Source: Paragonimus skrjabini miyazakii
Taxonomy: Eukaryota > Platyhelminthes > Trematoda > Plagiorchiida > Troglotrematidae
NCBI GenBank assembly: GCA_014338405.1
Contig: JTDE01002463.1
Coordinates: forward strand, 9,120 to 73,119
DNA length: 64,000 bases
Direction of reading: 5' to 3'
Shown here piece by piece: positions 1-13,775 of this stretch (position 1 is its first letter; every line of letters begins with the position of its first letter). The position numbers and the translations under genes were made by a program. The notes beneath the pieces are model-generated. The model was not told the origin of the DNA. It did no database searches and saw only the letters and a program-made list of their open reading frames with translations.

Positions 1-99
1 TTCCTGCGGTTCGCTGAGGCGGTCACGATTAGTCGTCTCAAGCCAGCATTATGTGTACAAAAACAATTATATGTAAGCCCTAGACTCCCATGGACCTAA
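1..99 (+). mobile_element. Penelope-like element, C-terminal end of ORF (left-truncated by window)
   Basis: The frame beginning at base 1 reads FLRFAEAVTISRLKPALCVQ and continues to LPWT before TAA at 97-99. This is the conserved C-terminus of the same Penelope-like family seen at 13.5 and 49.5 kb (RLLRFAEAVA...KP...C.Q). The element extends left out of the window. The 99 bases shown have no internal stop, so this may be the least decayed of the three copies. Confidence 0.75.
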
Positions 100-3000
100 T
101 AGTTTTGCATTGTTGTCCTCCACCTAATTTGCTATTTTATTTTCTTCACCCCCCACCCTAATAGTGTCATATATGTGTTCCTGGTTATTGTTATTTGGTA
201 ATGAAGAGGCAATACGAAATGTTAGCATCTACCTCTGTCCGTCTTCTTACTAGTAAATGTATCGAACTGGCAGTAACAACGGCTGTACACTTCAGGTGAC
301 TTCGGGATCGCTGCTGTTGGTCAGGCTCGTCTAGTTGTAGTCTTGCGCACAACAGTCGCAGCCGCACTGGCAGCTTGGATTTCTTTCAGCCCAAAGCTGT
401 GTGCTCCTTGTCGAACAGTTTCTGTTGAGACCGACTGTAAACGCTAAGGCCTCAGCGATCTCACAGTTATGTGTCCTCAATCGACTGCATCGACAAAATT
501 GTAGAGGACTCATCTCACTTGGATCTGGCCGACCTCCTTAAATCAAAACAATTGGGTTCTATTCCTTTTTGCTCAGAGAAAAACTCTAAGACAGACCAAC
601 TTGTCGAGGTCGATTCTGATTCAGTTGACAGGTTTGGACTGATATTGTGTCGTTCTGATAACCATGGACGGCTATCAGAAATGCGCTGCGAGTGCAGGCT
701 GCTTCTAATAAGTTTCAGTTTTAGACATCGTGCGCGTGGATGTTGCTTTTTGTGTTGGCCTCCCTTCAGCTACACAGTTGTTAATGATAGATCGCCTGGC
801 ATCACGCGTGTCTGTCCTTTTCGTTGGAACACATACTTAGCTCTATACAATGCGTTGGTACTACGTATTTCTTCTCTTCTTATTTCTATGGGTAAGCACC
901 CTACAGCCGTAATTCCTGGTAATCGACAAAACACCCAAGCTGGTGGTGACCCACTTTTTCCAAGCTAATCTGAGGTACAAGTTCATTTGTTCTGACGAGA
1001 ATCGAAAAAACACGCTAACGACATATTGTAACGTTTGATGTGATGTTTGTTAGAGCAAACAAACACTGAATTTCATGGAAGCATTCAGAACCGTCAATGT
1101 TCAAACAAAATATTCCTCATGATGATTCACATAACAGGTAAAAATCCTAGGTAGGTCCTGATCGCCGACCGATAACATTTAGTAGTTGAAGGAGTTAATG
1201 AAATGGAAGCTATCTTTGCTTTCAATGCTAATAACACGTTATCCAAGCTCATTCATTCTACTGGCTCGTTGACTATACCTGATAATGAACCTGTCAAGGT
1301 TGACTAGTGGCATACTCACCCATAGTTACAGAACGTTAGACCACTAGGCAGAATAACACTTTGAAGGCCAATGTAGCTAGCTTTTTGTTCTCGCCGTATT
1401 ACTGTTACAAGAACACAGTGCAATGTCCTAGTCGGTAGATTTTAGGCTACCTACCCCAACAGAGATCCACGACTAAATTTCGGCTTGCAGATACAAAAGG
1501 CTGTTGGCCTAGATGGCCCCACATGGCACTGCTCACCAACTACCAAGTTGTACGTTCTAACTGGTGAATGACCGGCTTAACTTGACTGTGCTAACGACAA
1601 GGTGTTGTGTGACAGAATCCAAGCAGCACAGAAAACGCCAGACACTACTTTGCGACATATCAACTAGATCAACATGCTGCTTTCAGTCTCACCATGTAAA
1701 ATACTTCCATAAAGCTGCTGTAATCAAGTAGTGTTGGTCACTGACGTTAGGGAACCACCCCCTACTTTTGTTCCGTGTTCAGCTAGAATGCTTACTTCCC
1801 AACCCTTGGAGGAGACGTGCACATCAAAATGTTTGTTAAAAATGAGACAACGAGAAGCCCTGAATATACAGGCCAATCCAACACAGTACAATATAAATAG
1901 GACAGGAAAAGAACCCGACTCTGCGAGCACACAGTCATGGGGCTAGAACGAATCAGGTTGTGTAGGTGCCGACATGCATACGGCGTAATGCATGTCAGAT
2001 AAGTCAGAAACCTGCTGGGTTCAGATCACACGGCTCCAGTCTGACTAGCTAATTCAAGTAGCACATAACCGTTCACCTGTTACAGAATCTACATCAGGAA
2101 ATGTGAACTAAACTATTTCAGCTTTACGTCAAACGGTGGAAATTTGATTCTATTTCTAAGTTTGCACTAGCTGAAAAATGATGGCAACCCCGGATCTGGA
2201 TCAACCGATATTACGCCATTCGTTTTTTCTGTTTCGTTACCAGATTCGATTCATACATCTCTTATGAGCCTGTTAACTGAACGTGCATCAGCGAACAATA
2301 GCTCATAGTGAAATTGCCATAGTTCCCTTGCTATTAGACTGACAGGCTTTTGGAAGTTTGGTCATCATTATTGAACCTCAGATTTCTGTCTCCGGTTTAT
2401 CTCTTGACCCTCGACTTTGTCCAGTATATCTACTAGCTACAGTTCTTTATTTCCTTAGTAGGCTGTTTGTTGTGCAAACGTTCTGCTCTGAATAGCTTGT
2501 TGTATTCAGGTGAGTGGGTGAACTTGAACCGCATGGAGAACTGTCTCTGGACAGCTTCAAAACAGACCGGTTGTACATGTCATCTCCGTCTCCCGATAGG
2601 GCCGGACCGGGACGGGTTGATTAATTTGAAACAAGCCGAATCTCACGCCTACTGTTAAGCTGTCGTTCGATAGGACAAGTACCGCTAGACGTCGTTGGCC
2701 TGAAAGAGTGTACTAGATCTTTAAGCGTCCGTGGTCTGAGTCCCGTCAGGCCCTCACTTAGGAATTTCCTTTGTTTTACTTGTCGCTTCGGAATCGGCGG
2801 TAAATGGCGTGGAATATCTCGAAGGCATCGGCCACGCATCCTTCCTCTTTGGATTTTGAGTGTTCTTCTCGGAAACGTTTACAATACGTTCAGTTTGGTC
2901 GTTGACTGCGAACTGTAAAACCTCGACCTTTTGTCATTTAAGCCAGTCTACTCGCAAAGTCATGTCAGGATTCTGCTTAGTGCTGTTTAGATGCTGAGCA

Positions 3001-6000
3001 CAGATTTCGTCATCTTGGGTTGATTGCAGGCTGCAAAAGGTACTAGCCACCCGAGGCGACTCTCCGCTATCGTCCTCGGTTAGAACCTTTCACAATCCCG
3101 CTTCAAAGTATCCGCCTAAGTAACAAGCTAATCAGGGTCGCACTTTCTTAACTGGACGTATAGGTGCAAAGTTTCCGACAAAGACGACTATTCCTGAAAA
3201 TATTTGTTCAAGTGAGTGTCCACCAAAATTTTAGAGTGACTTATTTGCTGCAGGAACGAGATCAGATGAACGTCTTCAACCTTCCTGTCTGAGTTGTACA
3301 CATATGACGGACGGCAGGATACTCGTCTGGCTTAGGGGTTCATTTCTGTGAACAGAAGTGACTCTACGAGACCCGGATCTGGTGGAACGTTTCACTTGTA
3401 CAACCAACAAGAAATAATACATAAAACTAGCCGGCTAAAACGTAGAGTTCTATGACTAAAACGCTCTCACCGCAATTCTAGATCATTTTCTAAAAATGTC
3501 CCAAAACTTGGGGTTGAGAAAGTCCTTAGGAACGAAATTTCAGGGTCGAAACCTGATACCCATGAAACTGTCAAGCACTTAACATGAGGTCGCCTCTGCA
3601 AAGCTAACCCAGTTTGTTCAAAAACCATACTGAGTTGCCCATGAGTTATTGTTTACGGAACTTGAGTGAACCATCAAAATCAGTATACCAGGTCGGCGCA
3701 CGTGTTATACCTTTCCGTTTCAATAACAAGTCTACACAATATGGCAGAAATTCTAACGCAAGTGATGGTACTTTTACATAGTTATACAGATGGTGTTTTA
3801 TAAGGGTGGGGTTGAAGTTAGACTGCTCTTTGTTGCTCCAGCTGGGCTATTCATAAAGATACCTCATAAATGCTACCAATGCTTGAAGTTATAAGGACCT
3901 CAGTAAGAGTCTGAGCAGAAATAGACAAGCGTAGATTATCTGTAGTGTAGCTTTCGTTAACAAGACAACCTTAAGGTACGTCAGGTAAGCAATGTGAGAA
4001 TCCGATGTCATCTGAAAGAAGTTGACCTTATGGAAGAGAACTCCCAATGTTTGGGAGAGTACTAGATTTTCGGTACAAATGTATGTAGAGCACGGCGGAG
4101 TTCAGCAACAATGTTTTCTTAGTCATTCACGCATTGCTCCTAACTGCATATGATGTGAATTTGGTATATGACCGAATAATATTGAGTCCGATTATCAGTA
4201 AGAAGTACAGACGAACAAAGTGGTACGTATTAGGCCACTTAAAATCCATATTATTATGATGAATCGCAGAAGAGAAAGTGTGTTACATTGCATAATCAAA
4301 CTGGTAGAGCTATTTAGAATGTAATGATACGCAGAATCTTAGAAATGAAATTTCTAGAACAATTGATTAGAAACCAGCCAAACATTACCTGAATAAAATC
4401 AAGCGTATAACGAGTGTTGAGAAATCGAAGCACAAGATAAGGTTGTGTAATGTTTGAATAAAGATGTCGTTCAGTTTCTGCTAAGACACTTTTTAACGCA
4501 AAAATTAGAATTGCGTAGAATAAACAGTCTATACGTTAACACAAATAAACAAAGAACGACAAGACGTACGAGTTCACTATTGTTGTCACAGACCTAGTGG
4601 TAACAAACTCACACTGGTTTCTTTTTAGACCATACGATAAAAATTTGAACGTTTGGGAAGCAACAGTTTTAACAGTGAAGGTGAGCCGAAGTTTCCGACT
4701 TACAGTGGTATCCCACCGTCAGAATGTGACGTGTATTGGTTGGCGTAGGCTCTTTGTTCGATGACTGACTGTGATGTCGAGTGTTTAGATGACCTCTTCA
4801 GTCCTGTTTATCCAAGATTTTACGATTTCATAGATTCCTACATCTTCTGAACATGTCTAAGGCATAGGTCGTACTTGAATTTCCTGCGACACAGATTAAA
4901 GGACGACTGTGAGTTCGATTGTATGCATCCTAAACTTTGCAAAGAACGTGAATAGATACCTGTTTTAGAGATTCCCTCAAGCCAAATTCTCATATTATTG
5001 GACTGCTCTAAGATCAGAGTGGTCGTTTAACCACAACACATTCTCCCGTGATTAAATGTCTGTTCTAAACCATTTCTGTTTTACTACCGTTTGAGTGTAC
5101 ACGCCCATGTTGATTCATAGACGGTTTGCTTTAGGTGTGCCTCACCGTACAGCGAAGTGTGTGTATGAATAAGTGTAAACTGTGCATGACTTTTTGCCTT
5201 GATCATTGAAATTAGAGATAAAATAATACTTCTGGCTAAACCATATTATTCTTATAAAATTGTTCTACAGTTAGTCAAAAACCGAATTGATTGCTCACTC
5301 GTTAATCTGAATACACTGTAGGTAGTGTGGACAGAATGACAAAAGTATTTGTAGTTATAATATATAAAAGGAGTCCCTGAGTAGCCAGATACGTCGGGTT
5401 GGAATATATTTGTCCATTCATCAGTCCATGTGTCTGATAAATGAAGCAAGAAGACGCACCACCGATGAGTCATACAAGTGGTTGATCCTAAGTCCGATGT
5501 TTCCATTCAAAAATAGTCGGCCGAAAAGTTTACTTGAATAAAGAATCTGAGATCATCTACTGGTACTAATCAGCTCATATCAGCCAACTGTTTTGTCACT
5601 CAGCAACTTCAAGAATAAACTCTATGGTAGAAGGGAAGTTTCAGAAATCTTGAAAACATTCTTCAGTATGTGTGTGCATATATATGGCGTTTTATTCCGC
5701 CGGTAATCCGGCTGATTGAGCGTCAGTAAGCTAACACCCAGTGTTGATATGCAACTGTATAATATTCCATTGGCATCATATCGGAAATAACGCATGGAAA
5801 GTTATGTACTCCAATACGTTTGTGAATATATTTGTCATCCGACATAGTTTAGCATGAAGAACAAACCAACAGTTGAATGCCACTATTAATGTCTGAACGA
5901 TTGCATACTTCTACGATTGAATTACTGTGCATCTTTAGCATATGGTAGTATTCATGCATGCATACACAAATACTGGCGCATGCATTCGTGCTAGTGGTTG

Positions 6001-6149
6001 CAATATATTATCCTGTGGAAAGGTTCTACGCAATGGGCTTTAATCCATCAAGGTCCCCTACATAGCAAGCACTTTCCCGAGAAGGTCCGCTTTGTTCTGA
6101 TCTATCTTTGCACCATATTCCGAGAGATCACCTACAGAAATTCCAACGG
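100..6149. other. intergenic, no gene supported
   Basis: This stretch is AT-rich and stop-rich in all frames. The longest open frame (about 441-968, plus strand) has no recognisable domain and no good start, and I do not call it a gene. A GC-richer patch at 2580-2860 has open frames on both strands but nothing I recognise. Confidence 0.6.
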
Positions 6150-6360
6150 CAATCACCGTCATTTTCTCAGCCATCTCAAACAGGTGGACTGCAGTGCAAA
6201 TTCCGGCCCGGAAGACGATATGCACTAATGGTGAACTTTAATGAGAGCGAAAGTGAATTCTAGTGCTCTCTTTCAAAACAGGCTAGCAGAATACCTCATC
6301 TGAATGTGAAAGCTGATATCAAGTGTAGATGGTGTTCACTTTGGAATAATCTCAAACAGA
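6150..6360 (+). repeat. SINE-like dispersed repeat, copy A
   Basis: This is a partial copy of a family seen several times in the window. Shared segments are a gatatgcactactgatga-like stretch, gagagcgaaac..tctagtgctt..tttc, and aatg.gaaagctg.gatcaa.tgt..gtggtgttca. It includes the right half and part of the middle. Confidence 0.6.
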
Positions 6361-9300
6361 GTCAACTCACAGACGAAATATGCAACCAGCACCTAGAGCA
6401 TTTCCGTTCTTCCGAGACAGTGTTAGTGGGCTTTTGACGGTTGAATGCGTGTATTCAAAGTAGTTTCCCATACGCGTTTACTACATTGAAAACCAGATAT
6501 TTCAGAATTATTACTACTAGGCTAACACAAGATCATTAATGGAGGATGACACTTTGGTGTAGTTTTCGTTTGAGCTTCAGTATCACACCAATGACTGAAC
6601 AAAAACATCGGGTTAATCCATTGCCTGACTTGTGTTTATAGACAATTGATAATTTGTTTTTGAGCGAATGCATGTCGGCCTACCAGCTCAGATGGTTCGT
6701 CAGAACAATCAACTGTGATCCAAGGAATTTATTTCACAAATTATAAAAAACGAAATTTCGCATCCACGTAAGAAGTCCCCAGTAAATGAATTGTTGTACT
6801 TCCTGAAACCGTTGTTGATTGCATAATTGTAAACATGTTCAAAGTGCTGGGGAAATGAGCAATCAGTTTTCGACATAGAAGGATCAACATAACGAGTTTG
6901 CGTTGGCGTAAAAACCCATCAAGAAAAGCGACATAAAAGATAAAAGATTTTAAGACTCATGTACCGCAAAAGAAGCACAGACATTGACGATTATTGTATA
7001 ACAGACAAACGATGTAACCGAAAAATACTTAGGAAACAGCACTGAACAATTTAAGACGTCAAAAGCTGTCTGTGTGTTATTTACTTCTTAGTCGCCTCGA
7101 GACTGGACAAGAAATAAATAGTTACGAACAAAGCGCATTGATTTGGCCGCAAAACTTTTCACAACAGCGGTGGTCAGTGTCTGAGATTTAAACTGTCACT
7201 TCGTCAGTTTTTATACACAGGAACCTCACATATATATGCCAGAGTAAATTATAATATACGTTTTGAACACGGTTGATTCACCTGTAGATAAAATATCGGG
7301 CAGCCAATGAAATGATTTTAGTTCTCAAACCCCATCACCACACGCCACTGTCGTTCTCCCGGTGCAGTCCCCTCCTCGTTCCTGTTTGTGGGTTATCTGG
7401 TATGTATTTTATCAAATATACAGATGAGATGACGTCGGGTCTTAAACGCACTAGCCTATTTCCTCTAACCAGTTCACTGGATAATTTGTCCAAAGTGTCA
7501 CGTTGGTCACAATTCGATATTCTGCTCTTTACTTCATGTAAATTTGCGGGTATTCTGTTTTTACCAGTGAACACAAAAACATACGTGACTTTCTAATAAC
7601 TATCCATTTTTTTTAATAAACACACTTACATTGGCGTCTTTTCGTTTAACCGGGAAGAATTTTTGGGTCCCTGATATGCCATAATCAGCCCATGTGTATG
7701 ATATGGCCAACAAAATCACGATGCTTTTTCCAACTTTCGGAGTTAAAAATTCTTTTTTGACTCACGTGATTTAATTTGTCCTTGTTTCAGTGCAATTTTA
7801 TTCCCACGATTGGTGTGCTTCTAGCATATCGTTTATATTTGTGTTGTTGAAAGATCCTAGATATTTTCTTGAGGCTTAAAATATTTATCGCTTTTTAATG
7901 GGAATTCACCCTAACATTTCGTCGGTTTTTTCACAAATTTGTGGCATGCAGACATTTTGCAGCGAAAGTCCCATCTGAAACGATTTACTCCTCGGTTTTT
8001 TTCTTTCTCTAAGTGTATTTCCACCTGGATCACCATAAAAACAACTACTTGTCTTTCACTCCGTTTTATCTTCCCTTTGCTGTTCTTTATTTGGTTCCAA
8101 CTCTGTGCAACCCCTGACTCCTTATTCTTGAAGTAGCCATGAAATTGAACCAATCGGCTAACATCGCATGTAGTGCCCTCCCCCCAATTTCCCGCGAATT
8201 TCCCTACGAATATTATAATTATGTGAAGTAAACTTGCTGGGACACTCAATCTTTGTTTCCTTTAGAGATAAACGCGTAATATACTGAAAATTCCTGCCTC
8301 GAAAGGCGGAAAACATTGTGATGACTGGAAAGTCAACTTGGCTTTGGAATGTCAAGGTGTTACAGGTAGTCGGAATGGGACTTGATTCCTTTAAGCAAGT
8401 GTCATTCAGACGGTTTTCTTCGGATGCGTGAGGCTATCCTGAGATATATATCCATGCTTGTCGTCCATACTCCATGAAGAGCGCCACTATTACGAGGAAG
8501 ATACGACACAGAGCTACAAAACGTGTGACGACATAACGTTTACTATCCTACTCAGAGCTGTTACGCAAATTGGAGCATTTCTCACTGGGGGCGTAAGAAC
8601 TGCTTGATTTCGATATATATATGATCTCCCATCATCTCCGACAGTCCTTAAAAACAGTTGGGCCTACCGGGAATAACTACATCAAAGGTAATCGGTCATA
8701 CCTACAAAAACCATTTGAGCTGTTTCACTTGCAATGAATACTGTTTCAATTTTCGAATATATTCATTCTGGAACAACATACGAAAGTCTGTGAGAACTTG
8801 GAGTCAACCGCACACTGGAGTCACATAGCTGGGTCACCAACTCAACTATTCTGACAATTTCTCATCAAGCTTGTTGCGCTGGAACAAAGATACTCTTGAC
8901 TTCTCTCTACTGACGTAAACCAGTTGTTGCTACTACTGCTGTATGTTCACTAGGGTGATGACTGAGTTGTCATGTTCATTATCAATAACTGTATCACGAC
9001 TTTTTCTTTTACGATTTTTCTATGCATGGACCTTCAAAACAAAAACAATCAACCCGTTTTTCTTGCTAAACCGCCCTATAAAAAGTCAGATGTACATCAA
9101 CTTTCTCAATCTCTTCTAGTATGCATCCCAGGAAGTCACGTGAGCAACGAAATTGATGAAACTAGTCATACATAGTCTTTTGTGCTCCACTTCACTATGT
9201 TTTTCATTCCTTATATCAGATGTTAAACCATTTGTTGCATCTTCAAAAATTTAATCATGCTACGATGAGGAGTTTTGACGAACCATAATGATAATCTCTT

Positions 9301-9824
9301 CGTCCGGAAGCATGTGAGAAATTTTTATTCAAATTGTCTTTAACTCTAATCCAGTACCTTAAGTCAGTATATTTGAACTATATATTTGCATAGGTTTTAT
9401 TTGCACCCAAGGTTGTCGTATTTCCAATGTTTCAAGAAGGCCAAAATAGATACTCTCTGTTTGTTCCTTACCGTCACTACCCTAAAAAAATTAATAACCA
9501 AACATTTAGGGCAGTGTTTACTCAATAAACATATGAATCATCAAAAGACCAACGAGTCATAAAATGAGGAAGACGGGCAATCTGCCGCTGACAAACAAAC
9601 ATTAATCAATCATATACTGTAGCAAACGGAATACAGTAGACCAGCACTAACGGTCAAAAACGGGAAACAGGAAGGAAAACGTCAGGAGCTCAGAAATTTC
9701 GCAAGCCCGTTGAAAAAAATTTTGCCACAACAGTCGAGCCCGTAGATTATTTGGCAGATTCCATATGAAACAATGGGACGGGTGGGTAAGTAAATCTTAG
9801 TGTGAAATTTCTCGGCTCTTACGG
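6361..9824. other. intergenic, nothing recognised
   Basis: This is simple AT-rich sequence. Open frames of 60-112 codons near 7.3-8.3 kb show no family motif, no exon-like splice pattern and low-complexity composition. Confidence 0.6.
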
Positions 9825-9915
9825 TGACTTCTAAGCTCAGCTGATAAAGTGCTTGCCTAATTCGGACGTACAGTTTCTGTCGCTAGCTCGAATCCAGCTG
9901 AAACCGTAACCTTTC
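9825..9915 (+). repeat. tRNA-related repeat (second SINE-like type)
   Basis: A box-A-like taagctcagctgataaagtg is followed about 45 bp later by a box-B-like agctcgaatccagc. There is no acceptor stem, so this is not a functional tRNA gene. Related fragments occur near 48.3, 52.9 and 58.5 kb. Confidence 0.55.
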
Positions 9916-10404
9916 ACGATTAAACCCCCTAATTATCAGGCCTGTCGAATCACTTATTTGCATAATTTGTCGGACACTGCTTCCTTGAGAGATGAAGTCG
10001 CCGAAACACTGTTTCTCCTAATTTTCTTGATAGCTCCTACATTTCTTAGTGGAAGGGTAAACTTTCGTTGTGATCTAGTTGCATGATAAATATAATCTAA
10101 AATTACTAAATCAACTTTCCAACCATTGAATTTTGCCATCAAGGAGTTGTAGTCCGTTGAGAGCGGATGAGCAAATAGTTCTAACCAGACATACGTTTTA
10201 GTGCGACTGAACCACCTTGATAGTATACATATTTTTGAACCTCAAGAAACAAGTTTTAACTGAGAGCTGTTCCGAATCCGTAAGTACCAATCATGTGTGC
10301 ATCTAGCACAGTTTTTAGGTAATGTAATTTAGGAAAACAACAATGTATTGATTATTCCAATGTTACAAAATTAGACACTACCCACACTCGATCGCGACCT
10401 TTGC

Positions 10405-10560
10405 ATTCAGGTAAGCCATTCGGCTAGCCCAATTCGAAGGGAAGCACTAGACTCGAGGTTCGCTCTTATTAAAGTGCATCATTAGAGCTAATCCCCGAAC
10501 CTTCACCACTGAATCACCCCATGTTAAGTTGGTTCAATAAAGATAGTAACTTCAACCTAA
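10405..10560 (-). repeat. SINE-like repeat, copy B1, inverted
   Basis: The reverse complement contains gcgaacctcgagtctagtgc followed by ttcccttcgaattgggctag, matching the family's right part. Upstream of it is a segment like ggtgattcagtggtgaaggt. It lies head-to-head with copy B2. Confidence 0.6.
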
Positions 10561-10614
10561 CCAAGAAGTCCTGATCACGATCTTATCGATTAAATAGAAC
10601 AGAGTGATTCTGCT

Positions 10615-10925
10615 AATTCTCCTTTCGAAATGATCGGGCAAGCTGAACACTATCCACACAAAGTTGTGTTTGAGCATTTGGGTTTGATTATTCTATCATG
10701 CCTATTGTGAGGTTACTAACGTTGTGGTTAACACGCTATTCTCACGAGCACGAGGGTCAGAGTGCAAACTCCGATCCGAACAAGGATATGCACTACTGAT
10801 GAACCCTAATAGGAGCAAAACTCGAGTCTAGTGCTTCCTTTCGAAGTGGGCTAGCCGAAAGGCATATCTGAATGCGAAGACTGCGATCATGTGTGGGTGG
10901 TGTTCAATTTTGAAATAACCTAAGC
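10615..10925 (+). repeat. SINE-like repeat, copy B2
   Basis: This is a near full-length copy: an atgatcgggcaagctgaaca-like left end, a degraded tRNA-like middle, aaggatatgcactactgatg, ctcgagtctagtgcttcctt, and gatcatgtgtgggtggtgtt at the right end. Confidence 0.65.
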
Positions 10926-11036
10926 TTCCGAACCTTCACTACTATTCCAGTGTTCACACTTGAGTACAGATCTTGTCAGAAGTGGTAAGATTCAGTTCCA
11001 CTGTTTTGAGTTGAATAAACTAATTTTGTGAAGAAG

Positions 11037-11091
11037 AGCGCGTAGCAAACAAGCTTGTTTTCGGTGAAAACAAGCTTGTTTGCTACGCGCT
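11037..11091. repeat. perfect hairpin, 26-bp arms, 3-nt loop
   Basis: The left arm 11037-11062 is the exact reverse complement of the right arm 11066-11091, with loop ggt. Each arm contains the self-complementary 14-mer aaacaagcttgttt (11047-11060 and 11068-11081), so the palindromes are nested. The flanks allow a few further A-T or G-U pairs. Confidence 0.95.
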
Positions 11092-11203
11092 TTTTCTCAT
11101 GACTAAACCGGGCATACTCACGGTACTCAAACTAATTTTAATTTGTGCGCCACTTGTTAATCAACCCATTTTCAAAATCCCGGGAATGTGGTACACCTTA
11201 AAA

Positions 11204-11240
11204 TTGGTACGTTTTGCGTATGTAACGCAAAACGTACCAA
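11204..11240. repeat. perfect hairpin, 16-bp arms, 5-nt loop
   Basis: The left arm ttggtacgttttgcgt (11204-11219) and right arm acgcaaaacgtaccaa (11225-11240) are perfectly complementary around atgta. It lies 113 bp after the preceding hairpin, with no sequence in common. Confidence 0.95.
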
Positions 11241-12799
11241 GTCGAGCTGCTTTTCATGCATTTTTGCATAATTGGTTGGACCGATTACCCACTCACATAA
11301 ACAGATATTCCGTCGTTTTGATTCGTTGTTGTCTCTTTATTGCTCTAAAATATATGTTGACTAATATGAATATTAATACAATTATCACTAGGAGACAGAG
11401 GAATGTATGCTAGTCTGTGACATGCGGTAAAATAGCTTCGGTCATGTTAGTAGTACTGAAGGTTATGACGACTTCTTCGCACAAAAAACTTGTACATCAG
11501 TAGCCAAAAATCATCATTCCCGGTAAGGAACTTAACGAACGCTGATATTTTTTCATTTAAGTAGATGGATTGGTTTTGTGGTCCACGATTCAAAAAACAT
11601 TCATATATACCGATATAGCTTTTTGTCGGCTTATGGTCTAAATAAAAACTGTTGATCCTTGTCAGCAGTGGGAATAATATTATTGACCAAACCAACCAAA
11701 ATTTCTAAACAGATCCGTTTTGCCCAAGTGATAGGGAAAATATCTCACTACATGTATTGGTTAATCTAAGTAGATATTCGATACACCGTGTTTTTTAAGG
11801 TATCTTCACATCTTCCACAGTTCAGCTTACCTAGAAAAAAAAACAGACAGTATTTTTTCTAATTCAGTTACACAAACATATTTCAGACTATGCAATCTGC
11901 ACTTGACAAAATGCTAAGAAATTAATTCCCACACGTGCAAAATCTTCTTACTTCATTGTCACTTCAAGTCCCCAGAAACTTATGGACCCATGGTCAAAAC
12001 AGAATCTTGAAATATTTTTTATATAATGTTGTATAAAAGTATGTTTGTCGGACTAGTATGAGCATACGTTGTTGGAGTAGAAAAAACACAAATAAAAAAA
12101 TTACACACTGAATTTTGATACAGAATAGAATAATTTTGCCTAGTTTGAAACGAATTCAAATTATAGTAGTAAAAATAGAAAAGTTGCATAGTATAAAAAA
12201 AACTAACTACTAAATGTCACGTGACAAATAGTGTGAGTGTACAATAATTATAATGAGATTGTAAGAGATGCTCGCCACTAAGATGTTGTGTTAATCACTT
12301 CATAAAACTTGTTCATTATGATTGTCATAAGAATTCTGACCTTCCAGAATTTTTCGTCGGATTTGGAATCAAATAACTTTGTGCCATCTCAATGTAATGC
12401 TGTCAAAGAGAAAAATTTAGAGACTTCATGAAAATGAGAGTGGAAAACTTACACAGAATGTGTAATTGCAACAAAGTATACAGTGCAAAAATAGTTACGA
12501 GAAAGCATCAGTTTGGACAACCTCTCATTGTGACTTTCAAACCGGTAGTTCTATATAAGTGTTGTAGAATTAAAGATGCTATTTCTTTGACTTCATACAT
12601 AGAGTTTTTATTGATTAAATCACATGCCTTTTTCTTTCATCCCTTCTAGTTTTAAGTAAAGGTGTAATTTTTATACGGCATTCTAGCATTAACATTGTTG
12701 GTTACATGGTCAGTATTGCATTAATTTAAAAAAATAGTTTTATGCAATTTTACTCGAGCTATATGGAAGTTATATTATGTCTAATTATTTGTTTTGATC
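11241..12799. other. intergenic, nothing recognised
   Basis: Strongly AT-rich sequence with poly-A and poly-T runs and no supported gene. Confidence 0.6.
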
Positions 12800-13618
12800 C
12801 AAGGCAGAGATGATGGCACCGTAAGACGGTCGGCTCATCGAAAGTCTACATGGACAGGACAGTACTTGAGCTATGATAGCTTTATCCCAGTTCAGCACAA
12901 ACGGAGATTAGTAAGGACCTTAGTCGATCGAGCCAAGAATAGTTGTACAGCTCACACAATCGACGAGGAGTATCATCGTCTTTAAGACACATTAAAAGCA
13001 AACGGCTATTCATAGTGGTTTATAGGACGATTCAGCAAACCACAGATCAACAGCTAACCCCTTCATTTAGCTTAACCGAAAGCTACATTCACTCAACTTC
13101 CTTTCAAGAGCGACGAAGTCTGTTCACTCTTGAAAGGTCGATTAGTTTGCGGTGTTAAACGTGTTTTTTACGCGGCTAAAATGGTTCTCATTTTTGACGT
13201 CACGAACATGCGAACGTCCACCATTAAGACCGTCTACCTCTCCCCTTCATGTCGCACTGTGTGCACGGATATTCGTGTGAGTGCAGTTCCACCTACATTG
13301 GAGTGACGGAGAGGCAGCTGCAAGTCAAGATGGCAGAACATTTGCCTAAGTAGATGTGCAACCGCGGCAACCAATCCATTGAAATCTGTGCGAATGAAGC
13401 CAGAGGTCATTCACACAAGACAGCGGCTTCATCCATTGCGCGTCATGTGCTCCAGACAAATCACGAGACTGGCAGTCCGTCGGCATTCTCAGTCATTTTC
13501 ACGCACCGGAATAAACGCTTACCTCACTTTGCAGAGGTAATTGCTATTAAACGATCGAAGCCGCCATTATGTATGCAAAAGTAACTATTTATTGAATTAG
13601 CACTACCTTGGATTGCGT
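12800..13618 (+). mobile_element. Penelope-like retroelement, 5'-truncated and decayed (RT C-terminus plus GIY-YIG)
   Basis: Penelope-like elements encode a reverse transcriptase followed by a GIY-YIG endonuclease. This copy keeps the region after the RT catalytic core (RKSTWTGQYLSYDSFIPVQH, then NGYS, then KRVFYAAKMVLIF). It also keeps the endonuclease, with Cys-rich CECSSTYIGVTERQLQVKMAEHL at 13279-13347. The stretch ending in FAEVIAIKRSKPPLCMQK closes the frame at 13582. It is dead: reading it through requires frame changes near 12.97 kb and 13.2 kb, and there are stops, including TAG at 13351 inside the GIY-YIG domain. The RT YADD-type core is absent, consistent with 5' truncation. A 100-N gap begins 58 bp further right. 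Confidence 0.85.
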
Positions 13619-13675
13619 CTTATTTTCCTCGTACCAGAACAGCACACTTTCCGTAAGTCACAAACAGAGGACAGC

Positions 13676-13775
13676 NNNNNNNNNNNNNNNNNNNNNNNNN
13701 NNNNNNNNNNNNNNNNNNNNNNNNNNNNNNNNNNNNNNNNNNNNNNNNNNNNNNNNNNNNNNNNNNNNNNNNNNN
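13676..13775. other. assembly gap (100 N)
   Basis: A run of exactly 100 N, a conventional size for a gap of unknown length. Sequence length and continuity across it cannot be trusted. Confidence 0.97.

Noticed and set aside
441..968. Plus-strand open frame of about 175 codons
   Set aside because: It has no ATG near the start, no recognised domain, and a change of composition half way. No splice or promoter context supports it. A transcript or conserved homolog would revive it.
7911..8249. 112-codon minus-strand frame
   Set aside because: It overlaps other equally open frames, has biased composition, no motif and no splice context.
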